Positions 10,323 through 21,538 of a stretch of 64,000 bases of DNA are shown in pieces; the first letter of the stretch is position 1; each line of letters begins with the position of its first letter. Origin of the DNA: Vermamoeba vermiformis (Eukaryota > Tubulinea > Echinamoebida); the NCBI GenBank assembly GCA_045837725.1, contig JBEWZL010000132.1:186001-250000 (forward strand). Direction: 5' to 3'. The position numbers and the translations under genes were made by a program. The notes beneath the pieces are model-generated. The model was not told the origin of the DNA. It worked only from the letters and a program-made list of their open reading frames with translations, and made no database searches.

Positions 10323-12820
10323 ATGTCAGAGCCTACTGATTTGCACAACAGTGAATCAAACGCTGCATCTGAAGACACTTCGTAAGTAGCCGCCATTAAG
10401 GTTTCAGCCGATGCGGTCCGCCAAATATTTAAAATCATAAGAAAAGACATACAATCCATTGATTACATAAAATAATTGAACCGGACACTCTGAGTAAAAA
10501 TTAATTATCGCATTTGACTAACCCCACTTTTTCTCCCTTGCTAGTGCTGCAGATAAAAGCGCAAAAAAGAAGCAAAGACAAAAGGCACCCAAGGGCAAGT
10601 GGACCGAAGAAGAGGTAAGTTTCGTTGCGGTTGGGAGACCAACGGGATTTAAAAGATATCAAGAAAATCCAGAGTTCCCCTTACTGTGCTCAAATTCATT
10701 TGCCGTTAATTTCCTATAATTAAAATATTATGTCCTTTATATTCGTGGACTTGTTTTGCCATTTTATACCCGTGGTTCGGTAGTTTGATCGAACCCAACC
10801 CGCTGCAACTGTCCGTAACTAATCAATGGATTGACTGCTTAGGATCGACTACTCCAAAACGCTGTAAACGAATTTGGTGCCAAAAACTGGAAGAAAATCG
10901 CAGAAGCAGTACCAGAGCGCACGGATGTGCAGTGTCTTCACCGATGGCAAAAAGTATTGAATCCAGAGCTTGTTAAGGGTCCTTGGACTAAAGAGGTAAA
11001 TATTTCAAACATATTGACGTACTTTAGACCCTTATCGATTGATTACTTAATACTAATCTGTTATTCGTCTGTACAGGAAGACGACCTTGTGATTGCCTTG
11101 GTAAAACAGCATGGCGCGCAGAAGTGGTCTTTAATTGCCTCTCATTTGAAAGGAAGAATCGGAAAACAATGCCGAGAACGGTAGGTGGATTAATTAAATT
11201 GGATCGGTCGGCCGTAAAGTTTGTGAAACTCGATTTAATCATACAATTTATTGCAGATGGCACAATCATTTGAATCCCGACATTAAAAAAGGTACTTGGA
11301 CCGAAGAGGAGGAGCAAATCTTATTCGATGCACACACCCGCCTCGGCAACAAGTGGGCTGAAATAGGTACGCAGCACACCCGTGCCCTAAATAAGCTGAT
11401 TTATAACATTACAAACAGCGAAATTGTTGCCTGGTCGCACAGACAATGCGATTAAGAATCACTGGAACTCCACGGTCAAGAAGAAGACGAGATTGGAAGG
11501 CAAAAGCGTGTCTAGCTGCGAGCCGAGCGATGACACCAACGCATCACAAGAGTCAAAATTAGCCACGATCAAAGCAGAGCCATTGAATCCTCTGCCAGTA
11601 CCTATCTTGCCTGAGACTACTGATAATGAGGAGACTAAGCCAAAGAAGCGCGGACGCAAGAGAGGTACTAACTGAACGCGCGATCTGATCCGTTAAAATC
11701 GTGATTCTGACTGTTAGTTACAGGAGCTAGTGTGGGCAATGCAGGACCTCGCAAGAGAAGAAAGAGCGATCAAAGCAATGCCAGCACAGCCAGTCTGCCG
11801 AATGAAATGGAGATGACGCTCGCCAGTGGTGTGAATCTGAGTCAAAACACTTCAATGAGTCTCAACGACAGCATGGTGATAGATCTCAATTTGACCTCAC
11901 CCAGCAGAGTGCTCGCTGACAGCAGTCTCATGGCTTGGGATTCGTCGCGTGAATTGTCGCACATGGATACCAGCCAGAGCCGCGGTCACAGCGAGTTGGA
12001 CATGACTGAAGACGACGAACTGAATCGATCGCACAGCTCCATCACTAATCTCCTCAGCAACGAGCTCATCCTCGACTTTTACGAGGAGTCAGATCTCGGT
12101 CTGTTGTCACCACAAAAGTTGCGCACACCACTGTCACCAATCAGTCTCGTCAGAACACCCAGCAAGACTCGCGCCAAGTTCAAGAGTCCACCATCAATTC
12201 TGCGACGACGAAAGACACCTGTCAAATCACCGCCACTCAGTCCATTTAAGTCTCCTGCCCGTCATTCGCTGCTCAGCCCTGAAAAACAAGCGCCGTTCTC
12301 ACCGACACAATTCTTGGTGCAGTCACCTGTGCGCTTCTTCTCACCCTTCAAATTCGACGATCCCAATGTCGTAGCTGATATGATTGAACCCTCCACTCCT
12401 CCACGTGCTGCTGCCCCTGTTGAGGCAACGGCAGCTGTCACAACCTCTGCGGCCCCCTCGCTAGCTGCTCCGGCAATTTTGTCCGTCGCTGCCTCCCCAC
12501 AGGCCCCGACTACCTCTGCCGTGACCATTCAACTCCCTCCTGTTGTGCAGCCCAAGCCCACGAACGAAATTCTGATTGGTGGTTTTGGACTGGGCAGCAA
12601 GATCCAAGCAATCAACAAGAAATTGAATCGCGAGGAAGACAAGGGACTTCAAGCCTTGCAAATGCTGCGCCAAAAGACAGCAAGTGCCGACTTACTGCTG
12701 AACAAAGCTGAGCAGTATTTGAACAAGACACCGAAGAAGACTGCCAACATCGCACTGGACCACAAAGAAAACATTGAAAACTTCAACCCAAAACCACTCC
12801 CCTCGAACATTGCTGTATAA
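10323..12820 (+). CDS. MYB: three-repeat (R1R2R3) MYB transcription factor
   Basis: This is a DNA-binding regulator of the animal c-/B-MYB type. Exon 1 ([19 protein letters not shown]) is followed by three MYB repeats: R1 from [16 protein letters not shown] to [10 protein letters not shown]2 from [16 protein letters not shown] to QCRERWHNHL, and R3 from [16 protein letters not shown] to [10 protein letters not shown]. The spaced Trp residues are present in each repeat. The C-terminal exon (11732-12820) is Ser/Pro-rich with many SP/TP sites ([20 protein letters not shown]), possible CDK targets. The stretch [13 protein letters not shown] resembles the FSPSQFLN motif of animal B-MYB. A KR-rich block near 11640-11760 ([10 protein letters not shown]) may be a nuclear signal. 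Stop TAA at 12818-12820. The intron 1 and 2 ends were placed by eye. Confidence 0.92.
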
Positions 12821-12932
12821 TTATCATCCCTCTCCCTCACCCTAATGTGTAGTATTTATTGATCCCCATGATCATTACCCAACCACAACTCTGTAATCTA
12901 TCCCCCTCCCCAAATGTACAATAAAATGTTTA

Positions 12933-13073
12933 TTAAAGCGATTCACTTGTTGGTCGGATGAGCAATGCAATGAAACACACTACCAGAACCACAACAGGCA
13001 TCACTTTGCTAGCACCAGTTGATATTAACTTTCCTCTAGGTGCGGAGGTCTTTGGGGTAGTTTGATCTGCCAT
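12933..13073 (-). CDS. small single-pass (tail-anchored) membrane protein
   Basis: I do not recognise the family. The 46-residue protein starts MADQTTPKTSAPRGKL, has a short polar head and one hydrophobic helix near the C-terminus (VMPVVVLVVCFIALLI), and ends RPTSESL. This layout fits a tail-anchored protein of ER or mitochondrial outer membrane, like RAMP4/SERP-type small proteins, but the sequence is not clearly one. It sits tail to tail with MYB, about 110 bp away. The frame stays open upstream of the Met, so a longer start is possible. Confidence 0.5.
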   Translation of the reverse strand: MADQTTPKTSAPRGKLISTGASKVMPVVVLVVCFIALLIRPTSESL

Positions 13074-13161
13074 TGGTTCTGTGAAAGGAACTGGAAGCCG
13101 TGACTCCGAATACGAAGAATAAATGGTTATACTTTTCGCTAATATTCGTTTACTATTTACA

Positions 13162-15114
13162 TCAACGCAAGTACACCAAGAATGCCCCGTCACCGACAAG
13201 TTGATACTCGAGTTGTCTGTTGTGCAACAGATCTTCAACAGCAGGCCGCAGCTTAGCCTTGCCACCCATGCTGTGTTTGCCCGCACCAGTGATCACGCGC
13301 AAGAACTTGGTCTTCGTGTCAGCATAGAGATCGAGCAATTCACGGAGTACTTGGCTCGCTTCTTTGACTTGCAAGCCGTGCAGATCCACTGAGCTGATGG
13401 TCTGACCCTCAGCACGACTAGTGTGGTGTTAGTATATATATTCAATCTATTAGCTGCGATGCTTACTGCAACAAGAAGATGTAATTGGCCAATAACTTGA
13501 CTGCGGCACTCATCTTCACTTCGTAGTCTCGACCCTTGTTGCGCAGTGCATTGGCTGCTGCACCATCGCCGTGACAATACGCGCTGTCGAGCAGTGAGCA
13601 ATCAGCGTGACTAGCAATGAGGTGCGATACATACCTGCAGGCAGCGTGGAAGTACTGATTGCGCGCCCAAATGGACTGTTGAATCACGTGCATTTGTTCT
13701 CGAATCTTCGCGCGCAGGTCAGTGCACGACTGAGATGCAGCACGTGATTTGGGCCCTGGCACAACGGATGTATTGCCTTTTTTGTACATTACCGTCTTGA
13801 AGGGTGCTTCTTTCGGCGCAGAAGTCACCTTCTGACGCGTGTCACTGGTCGATTCAGTCGATGCACGGACTGGTTCTTTTTTGTCCAAATTAGGCAAGTT
13901 GTTGTTGCTGACTGGCGCGTTGTCACCAAGTCCATAAATGGTATTCAAACACTGCACTGTCCTCGCCACGTGAAAGTTATTTTCAGTGAAGACTGCTGCG
14001 AGGATGTCATAGTCTATTTTTGGAAATTGCCGCTGCAACTGGTCTAATTTTAGCTTGGCACTCAACTCCTCGCCGTTGTCCCACTGATTGATGCGCGCTA
14101 CTTGCTGACGATTGCCTAAATTGGTATTGTTGTTGTTGCTGTACACTGCCTTAGCTTTGCGCTTGTTTGAGCTCTTTGAGTTGTTCCGCAGCAGTGTCTC
14201 AACAGCTGCTGGCACATCGCCACTGTGCTCATCGAGTGCGCGTTGCAGTGCCGTGGTGTCGAGTGTCGGGAACATCTCTTGCATCACTGACCAATCACTG
14301 CTCGGCTCGTCGGAAATTTCGTCGTTTGTGCTGGGCTCTGCTAACTGCGCGTGGTGTTAATTGGGTGAATAGCCTAATAAGGAAATCGTACCTCCATAGA
14401 CAGCAAGTGATCGATCGTTTTGCTCAAATCTTTTCCTTGTTCAGTGAAACACGAGATGAGCACGTGATTGTCGTACTGCGGAAATATCGATCGCAAGAAT
14501 TGTTCCGATGTTTCGACACGTGTCAAAGGTGCACTCGTACTGAGAGCGGTCAGCTGAGCGATGCACGCGTCCTCGTTGTAATTCGCCTCTGCCGCTACGA
14601 GTGCAATGATTGGTGCATCGATCACGTGCTTGAATTTGTGCTGCAGTCGCGCGATGAGTGAATCCGAGCTCTTTTTGACCTCTTTCGTCAGCTCTTCTAT
14701 TTGTCGACACACTGCTACTTCATCGCTCTTATTCTCTTCAATTAATAGGCGCAGTAGCTCATCATCGACGAGCTTTTCATCGTAATTGGCGCGCAATCGA
14801 GTGAAAAGCGCATCTGACAAGGAATAATTTAAATTTAAATGTATTATTATTCAGAAGTCTTATTACGTACCAGTGCGCTGTTCGGTCTTTTTCTTGGCAT
14901 CAGCTTCACTGCTCAATTTATCGAGAGCTTTGGTGCACTTGTTAACGTCGTAGTTGTAGTCTTCGAACAGCAGTGCGATAAAGTCGTGGTCGAACTGATC
15001 CTCGTACATATCAGTGAGATAGTCGAGGTTCTCTTGCGCTTTTTTTGACAGCACTTTCGCGCCATCAATGGTAGCAGATGCGCTGCCTGGCTTGGGGTTC
15101 AGCGATTTGCTCAT
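13162..15114 (-). CDS. Smr-domain protein with several CUE-like domains (N4BP2-like)
   Basis: The C-terminus is a DUF1771 helix (FHAACRYVSHLIASH; YCHGDGAAANALRNKGRDYE) followed by a Smr domain: SSVDLHGLQVKEASQVLREL, FLRVITGAGKHSMGG, ending VGDGAFLVYLR. Smr domains bind or cut nucleic acid; the DLHG and TGxG motifs are present. Before it lie four CUE/UBA-like segments: YLTDMYEDQFDHDFIALLFE, LRSIFPQYDNHVLISCFTEQ, MQEMFPTLDTTALQRALDEH and LQRQFPKIDYDILAAVFTEN. CUE domains bind ubiquitin. The order CUE-DUF1771-Smr matches N4BP2, or its relatives in mRNA decay of stalled transcripts, but without the N4BP2 kinase domain. Start Met at 15112-15114, stop at 13162-13164. Confidence 0.8.
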
Positions 15115-15295
15115 TGATTCTTTACGGTCCCATGTACATCGTGGAGATGGTAGTATGATAGCTAGTGTTATATAGTCATAAGATACGTGATGTCCCTTGG
15201 AAGATGAATCAGAAAATGACGTCGGAATCGAATCGAATTAAATTTCAACTGACGTGCGCGAGTACCATAATAAGACTGTCAATATTATCTTACTC

Positions 15296-16119
15296 ATGCA
15301 TTTAAATAGAGCAATATTGTTGATAGTTGCCCTGCAGCTGCTAGTACAGCGCAGCGCTGGAAATATTACGGCAGATCAGTTCAAATGTCTGTTTACTAAT
15401 TTACGCACCTCACCGAATGTAAATCAATATGTGGATGCCATTAATCAAGGTAATATCAATTAATCAGCTTAATATCATTTCCGAACTTAATTATTAATCG
15501 TGTCATTCAGCATCCAATCGCTATGCTATTACAATGCCGCGAAGGCTACCGTAAGTAGTAATAGCAATATTATACCATATATTAATACTGACGAATGATC
15601 AAGGCTCTTCATTGCACTCAGTGGTTGTAAGTACTTCCCAACACACACATCTCATCTCATGTGCCCTGACCAGACATGAGTGACTTTTACGAGCGATTTG
15701 TACTGCCAGAAAACACACTGTGCAAGTACGCAGTGCTAGTAAGTACCTACCCGTCCCCTCACGCATTCCTCACCCGTCACTAGGGTGGTTGCGCGTATCG
15801 TGGTCGCGGCGCATTCTTCGTGATGGGCAAGCCATTCTATCAACAGCTCACTGCGCACTTTGGCGTGGACTTTGTTGCTGCACCGAATGTACGTAACTGG
15901 AGCACGTGATTGACTTGACACGTGTCACTCACTGACCTCTACCAGCGCCTGTCAGAACTGCCCTATGCGATACTGTCAGCAGGGTGGTGGTGGCACGAGC
16001 TCAAGTTGAATGTGCTCGCGGATGTGGAGAACTTGGAGTCACTCACGCGCGCACTGGGCATCAGCACCAGCACCAAACTCGTCGAGTTCTGGGGCCGCAC
16101 ATTGAACTGCATGCGGTAG
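15296..16119 (+). CDS. secreted GH19-chitinase-like protein, possibly inactive
   Basis: The start at 15296 gives MHLNRAILLIVALQLLVQRS, a clear signal peptide. Six short exons follow. The middle part YRGRGAFFVMGKPFYQQLTA then HFGVDFVAAPNRLSELPYAI and LSAGWWWHEL follows the pattern of GH19 chitinases (YxGRGPxQLT...LGVDLVxNPDLV...AxWFW). The acidic catalytic motif HET/HETG expected before it is not visible; that position reads LPLFIALSGYMSDFYERF. The protein may therefore be a catalytically dead lysozyme-fold protein or a very divergent enzyme. It ends LVEFWGRTLNCMR with TAG at 16117-16119. Six Cys residues fit an extracellular protein. Family call is moderate, based on pattern only. Confidence 0.55.
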
Positions 16120-16290
16120 TGAACTATGGTGTCATGAACGAGTCGTAGAGTGCATTTTCATGAACGGAGCTATTGCCTGTATGTTATTTTGTGTGATTGG
16201 ACGAGTAAAGGACAGTTGAGTTCAGCGCTGTGTTTGCTACCACCCATGAGCTGTGCGCAGTACCTGTGATTGTTTCATAGCCCTCTATAA

Positions 16291-18855
16291 ATGTGGAAGT
16301 GTATTGGCCTGCAGATCTGCAGTCCGTTAGGTAGAGAGTTCGGATCGGCGTTATGCTTGCAATACCGATAGAACTAACATACTTATTTTAATAGCCAATC
16401 AAATTGTGAATAAACGAGTAAATAATGTAAATAGAACAGAGCAACAACGATTATTTAATGTAAAAAACAGAAAAATTAATCAGGTAAGCAGATCCACTTC
16501 AAATTACGATATCTTAATTTCTTTAATTCATAAATATTATAAATAGAATTAAAAAAATGATAAAAACTAAAATTGTATTTAGATCCCCGCTTGGATCCGA
16601 TCGTACTCATCACATCCGAAGTTTGTTAAAGAACAAGAGGAGTTAATAAGAAATCAAGTGTTAGAATATGAAAAGAAAAGGTCAAGTGGTGTAACAGATG
16701 CCGAATTAGCTTCAAATGATTGGCTGTGGCCGCTAGATCGTAAAGTGGATGTACCCCGCGAATTTCCAAACCCGAACGTGGCACTATCAATGCGTCTACT
16801 GGCACAAGAGAGAGCGCAACACACTGGCGAAGAGATTGATATTGAGGATGATGAGGCACTGGCGGACGAAGATATCGATGAGGACGAAGACTTGGACGAG
16901 GACGAAGAGGACGCACACGAGGACCAGGTGGAGGACGAAGAGCACGCGCAGAGTGAGGTGACTGAACACAAAGAAGAGCCTGTTGAGCCCGCACAGCTCA
17001 CCAACACCAAGCCCGCGGTGCCCGTGGCGTGTGGACTGGACGTGTTTGACGCGCGCCTGAGTGCAGCCAATGCGAGTGAGTTCGGTGCACTGGGCTTGAG
17101 ACCAGAGCTCGTGGAAGAGCTGCAGCGCCAGTTCAACATCACACAGCCCAGCGACATTCAGACCGTGAGTGTGCCCGTGGTGCTGCAAGGCCACGACGTG
17201 ATAATTGCAGGTCAGACAGGCACTGGCAAGACCCTCGCCTATCTGCTGCCACTCATGCAACGACTGCGCGCACTGCAGACACGCGCTGATTACAAGCGAC
17301 GGGGTCAGCGCACTCGCGTCATCATTGTCGTGCCCAATCGCGAGCTCGTCACACAGATCGTGGTATGACACCTGTCAAACAGACCGCAGCAGCGATCGAT
17401 TACTAATGACACGTGAGTAGGACGTCGCGTCTAAATTTGACCGCGTAGTGGTGTTAGATCACAACAATTCCATGAAAAAACAGCCTGCAGATCACGTGGT
17501 CGTGTATGGCACTGGTCAGGTACACTACTGGCAGTTAATTATAGAGGTGTTAGAGGCCGCACTAACACTGAATGTTAGGGACTGCGCACCATACGTCGCG
17601 AGGCCATTGACTTGACCAATGGCGTGGAGCTGTTAGTGAGCACCGCCGATCGATTGATGGAGCACGTGACCAACAAGCACCTGTCACTCGAAGACACCGT
17701 GTGCGTGGTGTTCGATGAAGCTGACACGCTGTTCATGAATCCCACGCAGCGACAGCACATTCAAGCCCTGCTCACTGAACTGCGTCACGTGGTTCAGCGA
17801 CGTCACGATACAGGTGCTGCTATTAATAGCAAACGACAGGCCAAGATCGAAAAACTGCAGCGTGCAGTCACGGGCGAAAACTTGCCTAAAAAGGATATCA
17901 GCGTGAGTCAGCCCATGCAGCATCTCTTTGTATCTGCCACAATCTCCCGTGAATTTGCGCAAATGTTGTTAGAGAACTTCAAGGTAAGCACGAACGTTCT
18001 TTCCTAATTTGGCAATCGCTGACAGCCAATCGCAGCACGCCAAGCAAGCCATCACCAGTCACGTGCACAAAACAGTGTCAAAGCTGCGACAAGAGTTCTT
18101 GTTCGGTGCTGCTGGCGACTTCAAGCGACGTGAGTGCTATTTATAGACCACTAATCACGTGACAACCACTGAATGACACGTCTGCAGGTCTGCTGTTTGA
18201 CACGCTGAGCAAGCACAAGAACAAGCGCACGATCATCTTCTGCAACACACTCGAGCACTGCAAGGCTGTCTATCATCTCTTGGACAAAAAAGGCTATTCG
18301 TGCGCCGTCCTGCACGGTGATGCTCCTTCGAAGAGACGCGCCGAACACTATACCTCGTTCAATGCTGGTGAGTGTCGCATATTGATCGCAACGGATGTGG
18401 CCTCGCGTGGTCTGGACATGCGCGCTAACGTCGAGCACGTGATTCTGTATGATTTCCCGCGCAACGCCATCGATTACATTCATCGCATTGGTCGCACAGC
18501 TCGTGCAGGCAATACTGGTTATGTCACTGCATTTGTTGGTCGCGCCGATCAGTCTCTCGCGGAACAGATCAAGGTAAATCAACCGCAAATTCAATTCTCA
18601 AAACTGATTCCTTTGTGTAGAAAGCATATGCTGATGGCAAGAGCTTCGAGGATATATTTAGACGCGTTGGTAAAACGACAGTACGTAATTCTCAGTCTCG
18701 GACAATTAGATCGCACTAACCGGACAATTTTTAATTTGTTGTAGCGCGAGAGAAAGGTCAAACAAAAAACGCCGAAAACGAATAAGAAGCCAACATTTAT
18801 TATTGACAAAGCAGGCAACATTGTAGAGTACACGCCACCCGAGAAACAGAAATAA
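16291..18855 (+). CDS. DDX28: DEAD-box RNA helicase, DDX28-like, probably mitochondrial
   Basis: This is an ATP-dependent RNA helicase; the closest pattern I recall is DDX28, which acts in mitochondrial large-subunit ribosome assembly. The proposed start at 16291 (MWKCIGLQICSPL) splices at 16330 in frame to NQIVNKRVNNVNRTEQQRLF. A long acidic insert (EDIDEDEDLDEDEEDAHED) precedes the Q motif (FNITQPSDIQ). Helicase motifs in order: AGQTGTGKT (I), VPNRELV (Ia), TADRL (Ib), VFDEADTLF (II, DEAD), LFVSATIS (III), TIIFCNTLEH (IV), LIATDVASRGLDM (V) and HRIGRTARAG (VI). The C-terminus is basic and ends VEYTPPEKQK, TAA at 18853-18855. The first exon is the least certain part. Confidence 0.88.
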
Positions 18856-19066
18856 ATCGACGCTTGACATATCTTGACAGCTGTAGATATGCTCGTATTA
18901 CGAATGAATGCGTATGAGCTTCCTAATTCGAATTTAAATGTTTGAGTTCGGTCGCGCGCCTGCTATCTTCCAAATTAGGAAATTGCAATCCTCGAGGATT
19001 TTACAACGGTTGTTCGGACAATATTAATTACAAGCAACACATACAAACACCATAATATCAGCATTC

Positions 19067-20969
19067 ATGGCAGATACGCTGGTGGAAGCTAAGGAATTGA
19101 TCGGCAAGTACTCGGTTGCAGATGTTGCAAAGCACAACACGAGCGAAGACTGCTGGATCATCATTAAAGGACGCGTTTATGACGTAACGAATTTTCTCGA
19201 TGACCACCCTGGTGGCCCAAGCGTGCTTGCTGACGCAGCAGGTAAAGACGTAACTGAAGAATTTGAGCGCGTGGGGCATCCAGAAAGCGTGCAGAAGACC
19301 ATGAACAAATACCATATTGGCCTCATTGAATCTGCAAATACAAATAGCGAGAGCAGCGCGACTACAGCAACGAGTGAATTGCTAGTGGAAAACGAGAAGA
19401 AAGTGTTTGACAAGAAGAAGAACGGATGGGAACGATTCCGCGACTGGACTGACCGCAATCCATTCGTCTGGTACGTTGTAGCGTCGGGCATTGTGCTCAT
19501 GGTCGCTTGGATTGCTGCAGGTAAGGCGTAACAATACTGATCTGTCGTCACGTGCTTCGGATCTGATCCCTAATTAGGATTCGGTGAGAAAGCTGGCTAT
19601 GGAGGACGCTTTGAGATTGTAGGTTTTATACCTAATGTCACAGCATATGCATATCGATTGAAAGATCCGACCACTTGGCAGCTCATTGCACCATGGTAAG
19701 CGTTGAGGGCTACATCCAGCGAGCACTAACACTGACGGTACAAATTAGGGTCGGATACGCACCGCATCAAGTGCTGCACTTCTATTTTGTGTACCGCGCA
19801 CAGGCAGCAGCTCCAGCGTACAGCGACGAGTGGCGGTGGTTCAATTGGGACATGTTCAAGCTCAACTTCTTCTTTGTAGCTGTCAAATTCACCTTCAGTC
19901 ACTTCTTCTACAACGGACTGAGTGCTGTGCTGCCGCTGTGGTGCGTATTAACTGCTACTCCCTTAACCCTGCTTTGTGTTAATCGACAACAGGTTCGGTG
20001 TGGGCACTGTAGCAGTCATGTTGATGGTCGTCATAGTCATTAGACTGCCCGTCAGAGGTCTGTTCTTCGGCCAAGGACGCACCAAGTTCCTGCATCCGGT
20101 AAGTGCCGCATTCATGAATGAACTATTCACTGAACGAACTGACCATTCAGAAACTGTTGATGAAAGAGCTCGCAGACTTCGCGAAGAAATACCACGGCTA
20201 TTACATCAGCTTTGCACTGATCAATGACTTTTGGTACCACCCCTTTGAGGCCACTCCTGGGTACGAATAGCGGAGACATGCATGCATGAACTGCTTGTAC
20301 TGACGCAGTTATCAGTCACATGTTGGGTCTGTTCAACGACTTGCTCTTGTTGTGGCAGTCCTCAGCACTCTATCACCGCTCACATCGCAACAAGTACTGG
20401 ACACTCTTGCTCGAGACCATTGTCTTGCTGCACTCGGGCATCATTGCCATTCCTCGCGACACCTTCCTCGCGGTACGTAGTGACTAGCAGCGTGATACGT
20501 GTCAAATGCTGACATTGCCATGTAGGAGACAGCTGGTCGTGCCAAGGGCATTGCGTCGATGTTTGCATTCGGGTAAGTGACTCCCCCACAGCACTTGTGT
20601 TAGGCCCTATTACTGACTGCAGTCAGCTACGCCCTCATCTTCGTGGTGACGCAGATGTGGGATCTAGGCAACACTGTGGCCGCGCGCTGGGTGATCAGAG
20701 CCCTCTGTCTCGCGGCTTTTGTCACCGCATTTGTGCTGTACTACGTGCTGTCCAACTACGCGCGAGATATGTGGGAGATCATTCGCATTCCACTCATCGA
20801 ATACGGCGTTGTCATCTTCTTCATCTTTGCATTTGCAGGTCTGGCACGAATCGTGTGGAAAGGCACCAAGAAAGACTCGGTCGGCAGAATATTTTTAACT
20901 TCATTCTTCACGGTGATTTGTCTCGCGGTACCGTTTGTCATTCTGTCCTTCATTTTGAACGGTATCTAA
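19067..20969 (+). CDS. cytochrome b5 domain fused to a multipass membrane protein
   Basis: The N-terminal 85 residues form a cytochrome b5 heme domain: YSVADVAKHNTSEDCWIIIK, DVTNFLDDHPGGPSVL (first heme His) and RVGHPESVQ (second heme His). A linker and a first membrane helix (FVWYVVASGIVLMVAWIAAG) follow, the usual tail anchor. The exon then splices in phase (g|ga) to GFGEKAGYGGRFEIVGFIPN and on through several further exons with about seven more hydrophobic helices, e.g. FGVGTVAVMLMVVIVI, YWTLLLETIVLLHSGIIAI, WVIRALCLAAFVTAFVLYYV and GVVIFFIFAFAGLARIVW. Stop TAA at 20967-20969. The membrane part is not one I can name. The fusion suggests an electron-fed membrane enzyme or a redox-sensing membrane protein. 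The splice across 19531-19578 is phase-consistent. Confidence 0.8.
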
Positions 20970-21102
20970 TCGGCTCGTGTGTAATAATACTTCACTTGTA
21001 CAATTGTAACATTTTCGCGAACTAAACTGCAAACAGCAGCAAAACTGTTGTTTTTTTCACCGCTCGTTCAATCTACCTGTGTTCGTCAACACAACACCAC
21101 AC

Positions 21103-21375
21103 ATGGCATTGGCGTGCGAGCTCTACTCACCGGAACCAGTGCGCGTCACTCCAGGGACGAACCATGACCTCGTAGTCCTGTCAGTGAGACACTTGGACCT
21201 GCACGAGCTGATGTGCCAACAGATCCGCTTCGTGGAGCAGCTCGCAGCAGCAGACTATTTTGGCGTGACCAAGGTGCTGGCCTATGTGCCGCGAACAATG
21301 CGCGTACCGATTGAGCACGGTGAATGTGCGAATATATTGCCCGTGATTGCTACTGTGCCGCGCACTCGCGATTGA
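21103..21375 (+). CDS. hypothetical protein, 90 residues
   Basis: I do not recognise this frame. It opens with ATG at 21103 (MALACELYSPEPVRVTPGTN) and closes with TGA, giving one exon of 90 codons. There is no signal peptide or membrane helix. The protein shows a mixed beta-like start and a Cys/His-containing middle (DLHELMCQQIRFVEQLAAAD). It lies between CYB5-fusion and the UIM protein in tail-to-tail orientation with the latter. Codon use is like its neighbours, which supports a real gene. An exon may be missing 3': a donor-like GTGATT follows the stop. Confidence 0.5.
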   Translation: MALACELYSPEPVRVTPGTNHDLVVLSVRHLDLHELMCQQIRFVEQLAAADYFGVTKVLAYVPRTMRVPIEHGECANILPVIATVPRTRD

Positions 21376-21538
21376 TTGGTGATTAATAAATATTATTTTC
21401 GGATGATTTGCAGCTGCAAATGAATTCATCTTTGTTCTGACTGCAGGCCACGTGACCTGTCAAGTTGGCATCGCCTCGCTGTGGAAATAACTTCCGATTT
21501 AATACTTCCTGTCCTATGTACATATAAGGCAATGTTCG

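Noticed and set aside
21103-21375. First exon of a longer named family
   Set aside because: No family pattern could be recognised, so only a hypothetical call was kept.
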